64,000 bases of DNA, from positions 170,564 through 234,563 of the forward strand of contig NZ_FNES01000001.1 in the NCBI RefSeq assembly GCF_900100195.1. The letters are read 5' to 3'. Position numbers and translations under genes: made by a program. Shown here piece by piece: positions 36,254 to 43,990 of this stretch. A model generated the notes under the pieces. The model searched no databases and was not told the DNA's origin. It saw only the letters and a list, made by a program, of their open reading frames with translations. The number at the start of each line of letters is the position of its first letter. The first letter of the stretch is position 1. The stretch is from Billgrantia gudaonensis (GTDB taxonomy: Bacteria; Pseudomonadota; Gammaproteobacteria; Pseudomonadales; Halomonadaceae).

Positions 36254-36285
36254 GGTATTGCTCCTTGGTTGAGTTGGTTACATCT

Positions 36286-36307
36286 CCGGTTTTTTATGAA
36301 AAACCGG
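36286..36307. other. Hairpin between receptor and cargo genes
   Basis: CCGGTTTTT (36286-36294) and AAAAACCGG (36299-36307) are perfect 9-bp arms around TATG. It lies between the receptor stop and the cargo ribosome site. There is no downstream T-run on the minus strand, so it is more likely a processing or stability element than a full terminator. Confidence 0.55.
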
Positions 36308-36319
36308 CAAAAAAGCGCA

Positions 36320-39300
36320 TCAGAAGCGGAATTTCAGCCCGGCGGTGACGGTGCGGCCCGGGCCGGGCACGGGAATCTTGGACATGGGGTCCATGTAGTA
36401 CTCGTCGGTGACGTTGGTGACGCCCAGGTTCATGCTCAGGTGCGGGTTCACGTGGAAGCGCGCGTAGGCGTCGTGCAGCAGGGTCTCGTGCCAGAACAGC
36501 TGGCGCATGCTGCTCTCCTGCCAGACGTCCGCGCCGTAGCTGGTGTTGAGCAGGTCGTCCAGTTGGTCGTTCTCGGCCTTGGCGTGGTAGGTGGTGCGCC
36601 AGCCCAGCTCCAGGCGCCGGTCGAGCAGGCGGGTGCCCAGCTCGGCATTGATGGAATACTTGGGCTGCAGGCTGGTGGCGGTCAGGGTGTCGGGGAAGCC
36701 CCCGGTCATGCACTCGGGCACGCGGTTGTAGTACACGTCCATGCCGTAGGCGTAGTCTTCGTCGCACAGCTTCTGGTCGAGGCGGTAGGTGGCCCCCAGG
36801 CTGCCGAAGAAGCGGCCGCTGTCGAAGCGCGACTGGAATTCGATACCGCTGAGCCGCTTCTCGTCGAACTGGATGACGTCGAGCGTCGAGGTGCGCTCGA
36901 TGAAGTCGTCGATGGTGGTGTCGAAGTAGCTCAGGCGCGCATCGGCCCGGTACAGGGACGGGAAGAACTGGGTCAGGTCGTGGGCGTAGCCGATCTCCCA
37001 GTTGGTGCTGCGCTCGGGCTTGCTGGCACCCTGGGTGCTGAGGGTGCCGACCGTGCCGCCCAGGTTCACCGAGGTGGAGGCAATCTCGAAGATGCTGGGG
37101 AAGCGGGTGGTCTGGGCATAGCGCGCAAATAGGGTGCTGTGCGACGCCACCTGGAGCGTGGCCGAGAGCATGGGTGACCAAGCCTCGCCGGACTGCTTCT
37201 CGGGAGCGGCCCAGCGCTGATCGGCGGCCAGCTCCTCATAGACGGCGGTACCCGTACGGGGTGTATTTCCTCTGGTCCTGATCGGAACTTCCACCGCCTG
37301 CCCGTGAATGTCGACGGTGGATACCGTTTCCGTCTCATCTAGCGGCTCGTCGCCGAACGGGCTCTGCGAGGCATCCGGTTTGCCGTCGACGATGGGTACG
37401 ACAACCTCCTTGTTCCAGTACCAGATGCCATCAGCGTAGTCTTGGAAAATGCCGTCCGGCCCTCCTCTGAACTCTTGGACAGCAGCATGGGCTTCATTCC
37501 GCGCCGCCATGGCTGGGGTGGTAATGTCGTCGTAAATCCACGCATCCCAATCCGCGTCAGTGAGGGCAGCGTCCGCGTCCAAGTAATTTTCTGCCAGGGT
37601 GTAGTACGTGTTCCTTTCTTCTTCCGTTAGCAGCTCACCGTAGCTCAGCTCCACCCCGGTCTTGACCCGATCGGCCGCGGCGTTGGCGATCTGCTGGCGG
37701 CGGCGTTCGGCCAGCCCTTCGTCGTAGGAGGAGTAGCGGTTGTAGCGGGTGCCGGCGGTCAGGGTCAGCCAGGATGTGGGCTCCCACTCGAAGTTGACGG
37801 AGCCGCTGTATTCGCGCCGTTCGCCGGAGCGCGGGCCGTAGTTTTCGGTGGCGTAGTGGAACATGGCGCCGTCCGGGCCAATGCCGCCGCCGCTGGCGGC
37901 CATCTCGGCGACCCTTTCGTCGAGGCTCTCGTCCTGGAAGGCGCCGGCCACGGTCATGGCCAGGTTGTCGGTGAGCCGCATGCGGTTGCTGACATCGAAG
38001 CCGGCGCGGTCGTGCTCGGTCCACTGGGCGCTGCCGGGGTAGATGGTGCCGTCGTGGTCCGGCTCTTCCGGTTCGGTTCCGCCCAGGTTGGGGTTGAGGC
38101 TGGGATCGGTGAAGCAGTTGAAGTAGGGGGCGCCGCTGGGCAGGTTGCCCACGTTGCCGGATCGGCAATAGTCCCAGTCCGCCTTGAGGTCGTTGTAGGC
38201 GTCCAGCGCGGGGCTTTCATGTATGTAGTAGGCGCCGCTGCCGGTCTGGTGGCGCACGCCGTCGGTCTTGGTCATCCACAGGCTGCTTTCCAGGTCGATC
38301 CATCGCGAGCCTTCGGGCTTCCAGGCGTGGCTGAGCTTGTAGGTGTCCAGGCGCAGTTCGGAGCGCGGGAATTCGGCCACCAGCTGGCCGTCGATGTCCA
38401 GGTGCTCCTGTTCGGCAAAGCCCAGCGAGCTCAGCGCCTGCGCCGGCCCGGTTTCGGCGAACTCCAGGTCCAGGCGCATGAAGCTCAGGCCGATCTCGTG
38501 GTCGTCGGGCAGGTACCAGTTGTTCTTCACCAGGGTGGTTTCGGTGTCGCTGGAGGTGCTGAGGATCTCGTTGCCGGGATAGTAGAGCTTGGTCAGGTTG
38601 GGAAAGTTGGCCTCGGTATCGATGGCGTAGGCATCGTTGTTGGTGTACTTGTCGGCGCCGTGGGTACCGGCAAAGTAGTTGCCCTTGCTGCGCCGGCTGT
38701 GCGAGATCAGAAAATCGGTGACCTCGTTGCGGGCGGCGATGGTGAGCATCTCCGTATGGTCGTCGAAGTTGAACCGATCATCGTTGTCTTTGGTGCGCGG
38801 CACGGGCTGGGGGATGTTGACGTTGTTGCTGCCGCCCAGTTCGGCCCCCGGAATGTCGCGGTAATCCATGCCGAAGTAGCTGTTGGCATCGACCTGGGGG
38901 TCCACCGTGTTGCCGGAGCCTTCCACTTTGACTTCGATGCCGAAGTTGTCGCCTTCGGGGATGATGTCGTCGGCTTCGATGGTCCTGACATTGACCGCTC
39001 CGCCCACCCCGCTCTTGATGCCGCGGCTCAACGAGGGGCCCTTTTCCACCTCGATGCTGCGGAACAGGGCCGGATCGACGTAGTTGCGGTTGCCGACGCC
39101 ATACACCTGCAGCCAGACGTTGGTGGACTGTTCGGTGCCGTCGACGGTGAGCGGTATCCGGCCCTCGCCCGACAGCCCGCGGATGTTCGGCGTGATCGAG
39201 TGGCCGTTACGGGCATCCATGCTGTAGACGCCGTTCATGCCCTTGAAGACATCGGCAGGGTTGGCGGTTTGGTAGCGCTCCAGGTATTCCCGGTCGATAT

Positions 39301-39832
39301 AGAGGTTGGTGACGTTCTGGTCGTAGACGTCGTCGTATTGCTCCTGGTCTTCGTCCGGCGCCGCGGCGGTGACCGTGACCACCGAGAGATCGGATTCGCC
39401 GCTTGCCGTGCGGCCTTGCAGGCGGTAGCGCCCCGGGGCGGTGCGCTGTGCGCTGAGCCCGGTGTCGGCCAGCAGCTCGTCGAGTGCTGCGGAGACGTTG
39501 AACCGGCCCTGCACGCCGGGGCTGCGCTTGCCTTCGGCAAGCTCGCTGGCGCCCACCAGGAAGATGCCCGCCTCGCTGGAGAAGCGGTTCAGGGCCTGTG
39601 CCAGCGGCCCGGCGGGAATGTCGTAGTGCCGCGTGGCATCCTCCGTGGCGCCGCTTTGTACCGCCGCCGGCTCGCTGGAAGACTGCGCCTGGGCGGCCAT
39701 GGGCCAGGCGGAGAGGGCCAGCAGGCTGCCCGTCATGATCGCCTTCACGGCCAGGGGCAGCGGGCCGGGCGGGAAGGGAAGGGCGAGCGTTCGGGGCGAT
39801 GGAGTGACCGAAAGGGTGCGACGGCGTTGCAT
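36320..39832 (-). CDS. TonB-dependent receptor with N-terminal STN signalling domain
   Basis: This is a large outer-membrane receptor of 1170 residues. A long signal region ends near AQAQ (about residue 50). An STN domain follows (about 68-145, DATRHYDIPAGPLAQALNRF and on), then a TonB-box-like SVVTVTA (about 152-158), a plug with VEKGPSLSRGIKSGVGGAVNVRT, and a 22-strand type barrel ending in LKFRF. STN domains pass ligand occupancy to a FecR-type anti-sigma factor, and one is encoded at 41491-42480. The cargo and Slam genes follow, so it is probably the receptor for that secreted binder. Residues about 730-857 form a distinct acidic insert. Confidence 0.92.
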   Translation of the reverse strand: MQRRRTLSVTPSPRTLALPFPPGPLPLAVKAIMTGSLLALSAWPMAAQAQSSSEPAAVQSGATEDATRHYDIPAGPLAQALNRFSSEAGIFLVGASELAEGKRSPGVQGRFNVSAALDELLADTGLSAQRTAPGRYRLQGRTASGESDLSVVTVTAAAPDEDQEQYDDVYDQNVTNLYIDREYLERYQTANPADVFKGMNGVYSMDARNGHSITPNIRGLSGEGRIPLTVDGTEQSTNVWLQVYGVGNRNYVDPALFRSIEVEKGPSLSRGIKSGVGGAVNVRTIEADDIIPEGDNFGIEVKVEGSGNTVDPQVDANSYFGMDYRDIPGAELGGSNNVNIPQPVPRTKDNDDRFNFDDHTEMLTIAARNEVTDFLISHSRRSKGNYFAGTHGADKYTNNDAYAIDTEANFPNLTKLYYPGNEILSTSSDTETTLVKNNWYLPDDHEIGLSFMRLDLEFAETGPAQALSSLGFAEQEHLDIDGQLVAEFPRSELRLDTYKLSHAWKPEGSRWIDLESSLWMTKTDGVRHQTGSGAYYIHESPALDAYNDLKADWDYCRSGNVGNLPSGAPYFNCFTDPSLNPNLGGTEPEEPDHDGTIYPGSAQWTEHDRAGFDVSNRMRLTDNLAMTVAGAFQDESLDERVAEMAASGGGIGPDGAMFHYATENYGPRSGERREYSGSVNFEWEPTSWLTLTAGTRYNRYSSYDEGLAERRRQQIANAAADRVKTGVELSYGELLTEEERNTYYTLAENYLDADAALTDADWDAWIYDDITTPAMAARNEAHAAVQEFRGGPDGIFQDYADGIWYWNKEVVVPIVDGKPDASQSPFGDEPLDETETVSTVDIHGQAVEVPIRTRGNTPRTGTAVYEELAADQRWAAPEKQSGEAWSPMLSATLQVASHSTLFARYAQTTRFPSIFEIASTSVNLGGTVGTLSTQGASKPERSTNWEIGYAHDLTQFFPSLYRADARLSYFDTTIDDFIERTSTLDVIQFDEKRLSGIEFQSRFDSGRFFGSLGATYRLDQKLCDEDYAYGMDVYYNRVPECMTGGFPDTLTATSLQPKYSINAELGTRLLDRRLELGWRTTYHAKAENDQLDDLLNTSYGADVWQESSMRQLFWHETLLHDAYARFHVNPHLSMNLGVTNVTDEYYMDPMSKIPVPGPGRTVTAGLKFRF

Positions 39833-39962
39833 GGAAGGATGGCTCCCTGAATGAAAGGTTGGCTTCGGCGAGCGCTTCTCCGCCGCCCGGCGGGCTGGCC
39901 GGGCGATGCGTGTCGCTCGTCTACCTCCCTAATCACGCGAGGGGCCTAAAAGCGGAACCGTG

Positions 39963-39991
39963 ATGCGAAAAAAAATGCGGGCGTTTCGCAT
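39963..39991. promoter_or_regulatory. Inverted repeat ATGCGAAA...TTTCGCAT upstream of the receptor gene
   Basis: These perfect 8-bp arms lie at 39963-39970 and 39984-39991, about 130 bases before the receptor start. They may mark the receptor promoter or an operator. I could not place a FecI-type promoter with confidence. The rest of 39833-40081 shows no coding signal to me. Confidence 0.45.
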
Positions 39992-40081
39992 TGGTGGCGA
40001 GCATGGATCGTGCGTCACGGTCTCGGGGTCGGCCAGGAGGGAGCCCGTGCTTCCTCTAGCGGCAGCGTTCCGGCAGCTGCA

Positions 40082-40110
40082 TTGCCAATCGGCATCGGCA
40101 AAAATATAAT
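40082..40110 (+). promoter_or_regulatory. Sigma-70-type promoter of the CopD-like gene
   Basis: TTGCCA (40082-40087) and TATAAT (40105-40110) are separated by exactly 17 bases. The predicted transcript start near 40117 falls inside a Fur-box-like sequence, and the gene starts at 40171. Confidence 0.75.
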
Positions 40111-40111
40111 C

Positions 40112-40130
40112 AGAAATGATATTCGATCTC
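40112..40130 (+). promoter_or_regulatory. Fur-box-like sequence at the CopD-like promoter
   Basis: I count 12 of 19 bases matching the Fur consensus GATAATGATAATCATTATC. It overlaps the predicted transcription start, so iron-loaded Fur would block initiation. It may also affect the divergent receptor gene 280 bases away. Confidence 0.45.
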
Positions 40131-40170
40131 AAATGCGTGAGATCGACAACGATGGAGTCGACATTCGCTC

Positions 40171-40608
40171 ATGGAATACCCCGTCCTGCTGGTGCTTCAC
40201 CTGGGCTGCGCCATCCTGTTCATCGGTGTGGTGGCGTTCGAGGTGCTTTTTCTGGAACCCATCCGCAACCATTTGCCGGACGGCATGATGGAGCGGGTGG
40301 AGGCGGGCATTCATACCCGGGCCCGCCGGTTCATGCCCTGGGTGGTCGGTCTGCTGTTCGTCTCGGGTGCCGCGCTGGTGGGGCGGGTCTACTGGGATGC
40401 CTGGTACCCTGCGTTTTCGAGCCCGTTCTCGACCCTGCTAAGCCTCAAGATCCTGTTGGCCCTCAGCGTGCTGGTGCATTTCGTCACCGCCATTCGGGCT
40501 TCGCTATGCAGCACCATGACCTCGCGCCGCTTCAAGCTGACCCACTACAGCGTGTTCGCCCATATGGTGCTGATCGTGATCCTGGCCAAATTCATGTTTC
40601 ATGTGTGA
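40171..40608 (+). CDS. CopD-like integral membrane protein in the iron/heme locus
   Basis: This 145-residue protein has four hydrophobic segments and a histidine in the first (LLVLHLGCAILFIGVVAFEVLF, about residues 6-27), plus VHFVTAIRAS near 105-114 and a final helix ending in MFHV. This fits the CopD superfamily, which includes small membrane proteins with possible heme ligands. It is transcribed divergently from the TonB receptor from its own strong promoter with a Fur-like site. It may handle heme, copper or electrons at the membrane; the locus favours a link to iron. Confidence 0.75.
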   Translation: MEYPVLLVLHLGCAILFIGVVAFEVLFLEPIRNHLPDGMMERVEAGIHTRARRFMPWVVGLLFVSGAALVGRVYWDAWYPAFSSPFSTLLSLKILLALSVLVHFVTAIRASLCSTMTSRRFKLTHYSVFAHMVLIVILAKFMFHV

Positions 40609-40822
40609 GGGGTGGCGGGGACCGAGAGTTCGCAACGCTCAGTCACTGTTTCAAGTGCAAGGCTGGCGCCATAGAACCTTATCGATGCAAATTTCAATGC
40701 TGACGCGCATTGCCGTGCTCATAGCGCGCCCAGCGCCGCTGATTCCGCCTGTTTTGAGGCCGGCATTCTCGTGCATCAGGCGTCGGGTCTGGTTGCGGTC
40801 GAAACGTCTGGCCGTGAGGCCT

Positions 40823-41197
40823 TCAACTGCTTGATCCAGAGTGTTCGACAGGTAGCGATCCAGCCTCGTTGGCGGCGCGGGCGATGGTGTCGGCGACCCA
40901 TTGGTTGAGGCTCTTGCCGGATGCCTGGGCGGCAACGTTGGCGGCGGCATGTACCTCGGGGGGGATGCGCAGCAGTACGCGGCCGGATGCGGGCTTGAGC
41001 GGTTGACGCCCGGTGGTGCGGCAGTCTTCCAGATAGTGATCGACGGCTGCATGGAAGGCATCGGTCAGTTCGGCCACGCTGTCGCCGTGGAAACTGATCC
41101 GGTCGGCGATTCCGAGCACGTGTCCCACGAATACCTCGTCCTCGGCGTCGAATTCGATACGGGCGGTATAGCCTTGATACGTGAGTACGTTGGTCAT
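40823..41197 (-). CDS. hicB: HicB-family antitoxin
   Basis: This 124-residue antitoxin has an N-terminal degraded RNase-H-like HicB domain (YTARIEFDAEDEVFVGHVLGI, about residues 10-30, then FHGDSVAELTDAFHAAVDHYL). A C-terminal ribbon-helix-helix/Arc-like DNA-binding part follows (LLRIPPEVHAAANVAAQASGKSLNQWVADTI, about 75-105). It overlaps hicA by 4 bases (ATGA), the usual toxin-first arrangement. The 214 bases between this gene and the CopD-like gene have no feature I can name. Confidence 0.93.
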   Translation of the reverse strand: MTNVLTYQGYTARIEFDAEDEVFVGHVLGIADRISFHGDSVAELTDAFHAAVDHYLEDCRTTGRQPLKPASGRVLLRIPPEVHAAANVAAQASGKSLNQWVADTIARAANEAGSLPVEHSGSSS

Positions 41198-41451
41198 GGC
41201 CTGATTCCTCTCTCGTCTAGCCAGGCGCGTACATCCTCGACCTGATATTTCTTGGCCTCCTTGCCAGGGTGCGGGCGGTGCAAGTAAAGCCGGCCGCCGG
41301 CACCCAGTTCAAAAGCCACACGCGACCCATCGCCTTCACGAACGTCACCGCCCAAGGCGATGACAAGCGCTTCAATGTCGGCGAACACGATCCCGCTGGC
41401 CGTGGGATGGCGATAGAGGGCCTTGAGGATTCTGCGGTGCTTGGCCTTCAT
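41194..41451 (-). CDS. hicA: HicA-family mRNA interferase toxin
   Basis: This is an 85-residue double-stranded-RNA-binding-like RNase. The family pattern KHRRILKALYRHPTASGIVFADIEALVIALG is followed by GSRVAFELGAGGRLYLHRPHPGKE, where the second-strand His of HRPHP is the expected catalytic residue. I chose ATG 41451, since longer forms start with rare TTG. It lies 39 bases after fecR and overlaps hicB. A promoter-like sequence just upstream would place the transcript start at or near the start codon. Confidence 0.92.
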   Translation of the reverse strand: MKAKHRRILKALYRHPTASGIVFADIEALVIALGGDVREGDGSRVAFELGAGGRLYLHRPHPGKEAKKYQVEDVRAWLDERGIRP

Positions 41452-41457
41452 AAGAGG

Positions 41458-41487
41458 ATAGTATCTTTGAGTGATATCATGGCGCAA
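41458..41487 (-). promoter_or_regulatory. Possible hicA promoter giving a leaderless mRNA
   Basis: On the minus strand TTGCGC (41487-41482) and TACTAT (41463-41458) are 18 bases apart. The start codon follows only 6 bases after the -10, so a transcript would begin at about the ATG. No ribosome-binding site is visible. Confidence 0.45.
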
Positions 41488-41490
41488 CGC

Positions 41491-42480
41491 TCAGTCGCTG
41501 TCGGCCTGGGGCTCGATGCTGACCCACCAAGGCAGGCGGCGCTGGATGCGGATGGGCAGGGCCGAGGCCAGCATGTCGAGGGTGGCGTCGGTGTCGTCGA
41601 TGGGAAAGCTGCCGAACACCTTCAGGTCGGCGACGGTGGGGGAGAGGCCCAGGTGGCCGCTGCGGTAGCGGCGCAGCTCCTCGACCAGTTCGCCGAGCCG
41701 CATGTCCTCGACGATCAGCACGCCCCGGCTCCAGGCCTCGCGGGCGCTGTCGGTCGGCGCCAGCGGTGCGATGCCGTCATGGGTGAAGCGGGTTCGGCGG
41801 CCGGCAGGCACGACGTTCCAGGCCCCCGACTGGGTGGCGATTTCCACGGCGCCGGCATGGACGCTGAGTTCGCTGCTCTCGCCGCGCCGCCGGACGGTGA
41901 AGCGAGTGCCGAGTGCACGCAGCCGGCCCTGGGGCGTTTCGACGACGAAAGGGCGTGACGGATCGCTGGCGGTGTCGATGAGGATTTCCCCTTCGATCAG
42001 CGAGAGAGTCCTGTACCGGGCATCATAGGCTTCGTGGATGGCGGTGGCGGTATTGAGCCAGACCCGACTGCCGTCCGGCAGGGCGATCTCGCGGATCTCC
42101 CCGGTGGCCGTGCGGTAGTCGGCGTTCCTGGTGCGTGTCAGGTAGGGCAGCGGCGTGCTGCGCCAGGTGAGCCAGCCGGCCAGCCCGATACCGACCACGG
42201 CAACGAGGCTGCCCAGGGCGCGCCGGCGCTGCATCACCCGGTCATTCGCCTTCCACAGCTCCTCCGCGGTGCCGCGCGGATCGGGGGTCGTCTGCAGGGT
42301 GGCGAAATGGCGGCTGACCGACTCCACGTAGCCCCAGGCACGGCGGTGCTCCACAGCGGCGGCCATCCAGGCCTGCCAGCGTTCGCGATCGCCGGCGTCG
42401 GCTTCTTCCGAACGCAGCAGGGCGTACCATTCGGCCGCCTGCTCCAGGCTCTCGTGGGAGGGTTCGCTGGCGTGGCCCAT
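41491..42480 (-). CDS. fecR: FecR-family anti-sigma factor
   Basis: This inner-membrane protein of 329 residues holds the sigma factor until the receptor signals. The cytoplasmic N-terminal domain is of DUF4880 type (EWYALLRSEEADAGDRERWQAW, about residues 18-39). A transmembrane helix follows (about 89-107, LVAVVGIGLAGWLTW). The periplasmic FecR domain has TATGEIREIALPDGSRVWLNTATA (about 126-149) and GTRFTVRRRGESSELSVHAGAVEI. It overlaps fecI by one base. Its partner receptor is probably the STN-containing TonB receptor at 36320-39832. Confidence 0.93.
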   Translation of the reverse strand: MGHASEPSHESLEQAAEWYALLRSEEADAGDRERWQAWMAAAVEHRRAWGYVESVSRHFATLQTTPDPRGTAEELWKANDRVMQRRRALGSLVAVVGIGLAGWLTWRSTPLPYLTRTRNADYRTATGEIREIALPDGSRVWLNTATAIHEAYDARYRTLSLIEGEILIDTASDPSRPFVVETPQGRLRALGTRFTVRRRGESSELSVHAGAVEIATQSGAWNVVPAGRRTRFTHDGIAPLAPTDSAREAWSRGVLIVEDMRLGELVEELRRYRSGHLGLSPTVADLKVFGSFPIDDTDATLDMLASALPIRIQRRLPWWVSIEPQADSD

Positions 42481-43031
42481 CAGTCGGTGCCGTGCAGCGC
42501 ATCGAGGGTTTCCCTGGCCTGCAGTTGCATGCAGCGCAGCATGCCCCGGGCAACGTACTTGCGCACCATGCGCGGGCTGATGCCCAGCTCTTCCGCCGCT
42601 TCCCGGTCGGTCAGTTGACAGGCGGCGGCCAGGAAGAAGGCGCGCGCCGCCTTGGGGGGCAGTTCGAGGAGCATGGCACTGATCTCGTTCAGCGCCTCCA
42701 GTATCATCGCCTGCCGTTCCGCGGAGGGCGCATGCTCCTGCGGGCGAGCGGCCAGGGTATCCAGCCAGGCCCGCTCGACCTCTCGACGCCGCCACAGGTT
42801 GATGCACATGCCATTGGCCATGGTACGCAGATAGCCGCGGGCCTCGCCGTGGCTGGCGAAACCGCGGGAGGCGGGCTTGAGCATGAGGCGCAGAAAGGCG
42901 TCGTGGGCCAGGTCGGCGGCGTCGCTGGCGTTGCCCAGGCGTCGGCACAGCCAGCTTCGCAACCAGTCGTGATGCTGACCGTACACCGTCTCGATGCTGA
43001 TGGTCGGTGCGGTTGCCCCCAGCGTTTGCAT
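42480..43031 (-). CDS. fecI: FecI-family ECF sigma factor
   Basis: This 183-residue alternative sigma factor of the iron-uptake FecI group has sigma region 2 (LCRRLGNASDAADLAHDAFLRLML, about residues 30-53) and region 4 (ELPPKAARAFFLAAACQLTDREAAEELGISPRMVRKYVARGM, about 121-162). I chose ATG 43031. A Fur-box-like site lies 59 bases upstream. With FecR and the STN receptor this makes a complete cell-surface signalling chain. Its own target promoters are not identified here. Confidence 0.93.
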   Translation of the reverse strand: MQTLGATAPTISIETVYGQHHDWLRSWLCRRLGNASDAADLAHDAFLRLMLKPASRGFASHGEARGYLRTMANGMCINLWRRREVERAWLDTLAARPQEHAPSAERQAMILEALNEISAMLLELPPKAARAFFLAAACQLTDREAAEELGISPRMVRKYVARGMLRCMQLQARETLDALHGTD

Positions 43032-43089
43032 GACTCGTCGACCCTCGGGTTCCCCAGCGAGTCCGATGAGTCTAAAGCCTGTATCAAAT

Positions 43090-43108
43090 AAAAACAATTA
43101 TCGTTACC
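43090..43108 (-). promoter_or_regulatory. Fur-box-like sequence upstream of fecI
   Basis: On the minus strand the 19-mer GGTAACGATAATTGTTTTT matches 13 of 19 positions of the Fur consensus, including an unbroken GATAAT core. Its position 59 bases before fecI suits repression by Fur. The region 43109-43295 has nothing else I can name. Confidence 0.65.
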
Positions 43109-43295
43109 TTGTTGGGTCGAGGGTTGAGTTGATGCGCATCAATACCCTGGTATCAGGTGTTTTACTTGCAGTCTCATGGCGGCACGCATCTGGGCTACCG
43201 CTGGAGCGGAGCGACTGACTGATTCGGGAGCCGAAGGGCAAATGCCCGTATCGTGCGTGAGCCGATCAGTGCAGGCTCGTCGATCGGCCGAACGG

Positions 43296-43324
43296 TTGCT
43301 GGCCAGTGGTGGCACTGGTATAGT
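43296..43324 (+). promoter_or_regulatory. Promoter of the 4.5S RNA gene
   Basis: TTGCTG (43296-43301) and TATAGT (43319-43324) are 17 bases apart. The transcript would start near 43331, leaving a 5' leader with a small hairpin CGATGC/GCATCG (43363-43379) to be processed off before the mature end at about 43386. Confidence 0.75.
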
Positions 43325-43385
43325 GCGCTGCGCTCGGCAAGTCGTTGAAGGCAGGTCGAGTTCGATGCCGAGAGCATCGCGCTGT

Positions 43386-43495
<110 letters not shown>

Positions 43496-43554
43496 TCCAT
43501 TTCGGGGCCATGGCGCCATTCCCGTCGTATTAGTCCTTCGTCGATATTCTACCT

Positions 43555-43583
43555 TTGTCTAATTCTTGCCGCGGTGTTATCAT
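43555..43583 (+). promoter_or_regulatory. Promoter of the small orphan gene
   Basis: TTGTCT (43555-43560) and TATCAT (43578-43583) are 17 bases apart, 38 bases before ATG 43621. The transcript would start near 43590 with a short leader that carries AGGGAG. Confidence 0.65.
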
Positions 43584-43620
43584 GCACTGCAGCAAACTAC
43601 GCGACAGGGAGAAACGACGC

Positions 43621-43926
43621 ATGGCCATCGATACCTCCAGCACGGCAGGCATTCAGCGCAGCCTCCGTCAGTGCCTGTCGAACGTGGCGGCGCTGCTCTA
43701 CCACAATGGACACGTGCTGGAGACGGTGACCGTTTCGCACCGCGGTCTGGATCGTGCCGCCCTTGGTCAGCTACGCCGCAACGCCGCCGAGTGGGACACC
43801 TGCCAGCAGGTGCTCGAGCGCAGCGAGGCGGCCACCTACAACGATCAGGGGCGTTTCATCCTCACCCCCATGGGGCGCGAGTTGCTGTTCGACATGTTCG
43901 GTGAAGGGGCGGCGGACTGCGCCTGA
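43621..43926 (+). CDS. Small protein of unknown function (101 residues)
   Basis: I do not recognise the family. The protein is soluble, with no signal or membrane segment and two cysteines in helical context (RQCLSNVAALLYHNG and WDTCQQVLER). The C-terminal segment GRFILTPMGRELLFDMFGEG resembles the winged-helix tail of small regulators, but that is weak. It has a good promoter and a GGGAG ribosome site before ATG 43621, and a strong hairpin after it. It stands alone between the 4.5S RNA gene and a convergent ABC transporter. Confidence 0.75.
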   Translation: MAIDTSSTAGIQRSLRQCLSNVAALLYHNGHVLETVTVSHRGLDRAALGQLRRNAAEWDTCQQVLERSEAATYNDQGRFILTPMGRELLFDMFGEGAADCA

Positions 43927-43948
43927 CGCGCGTTTCGATTCCTGTCAT

Positions 43949-43981
43949 GCAAGCGGGGAGGCCATGGGCCTCCCCGCTTGC
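43949..43981. terminator. Bidirectional terminator between convergent genes
   Basis: GCAAGCGGGGAGGCC (43949-43963) and GGCCTCCCCGCTTGC (43967-43981) form a perfect 15-bp stem around ATG. It lies between the stops at 43926 (plus) and 43991 (minus). Confidence 0.85.
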
Positions 43982-43990
43982 GTTGGAGGG

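Noticed and set aside
36286..36307. Rho-independent terminator of the receptor gene
   Set aside because: The stem is perfect, but no T-run follows on the minus strand, so I list it only as a hairpin.
40651..40822. Minus-strand frame after hicB resembling a decayed gene
   Set aside because: The translated piece (TLDQAVEGLTARRFDRNQ and on) matches no family I know, and it lacks a start independent of hicB.
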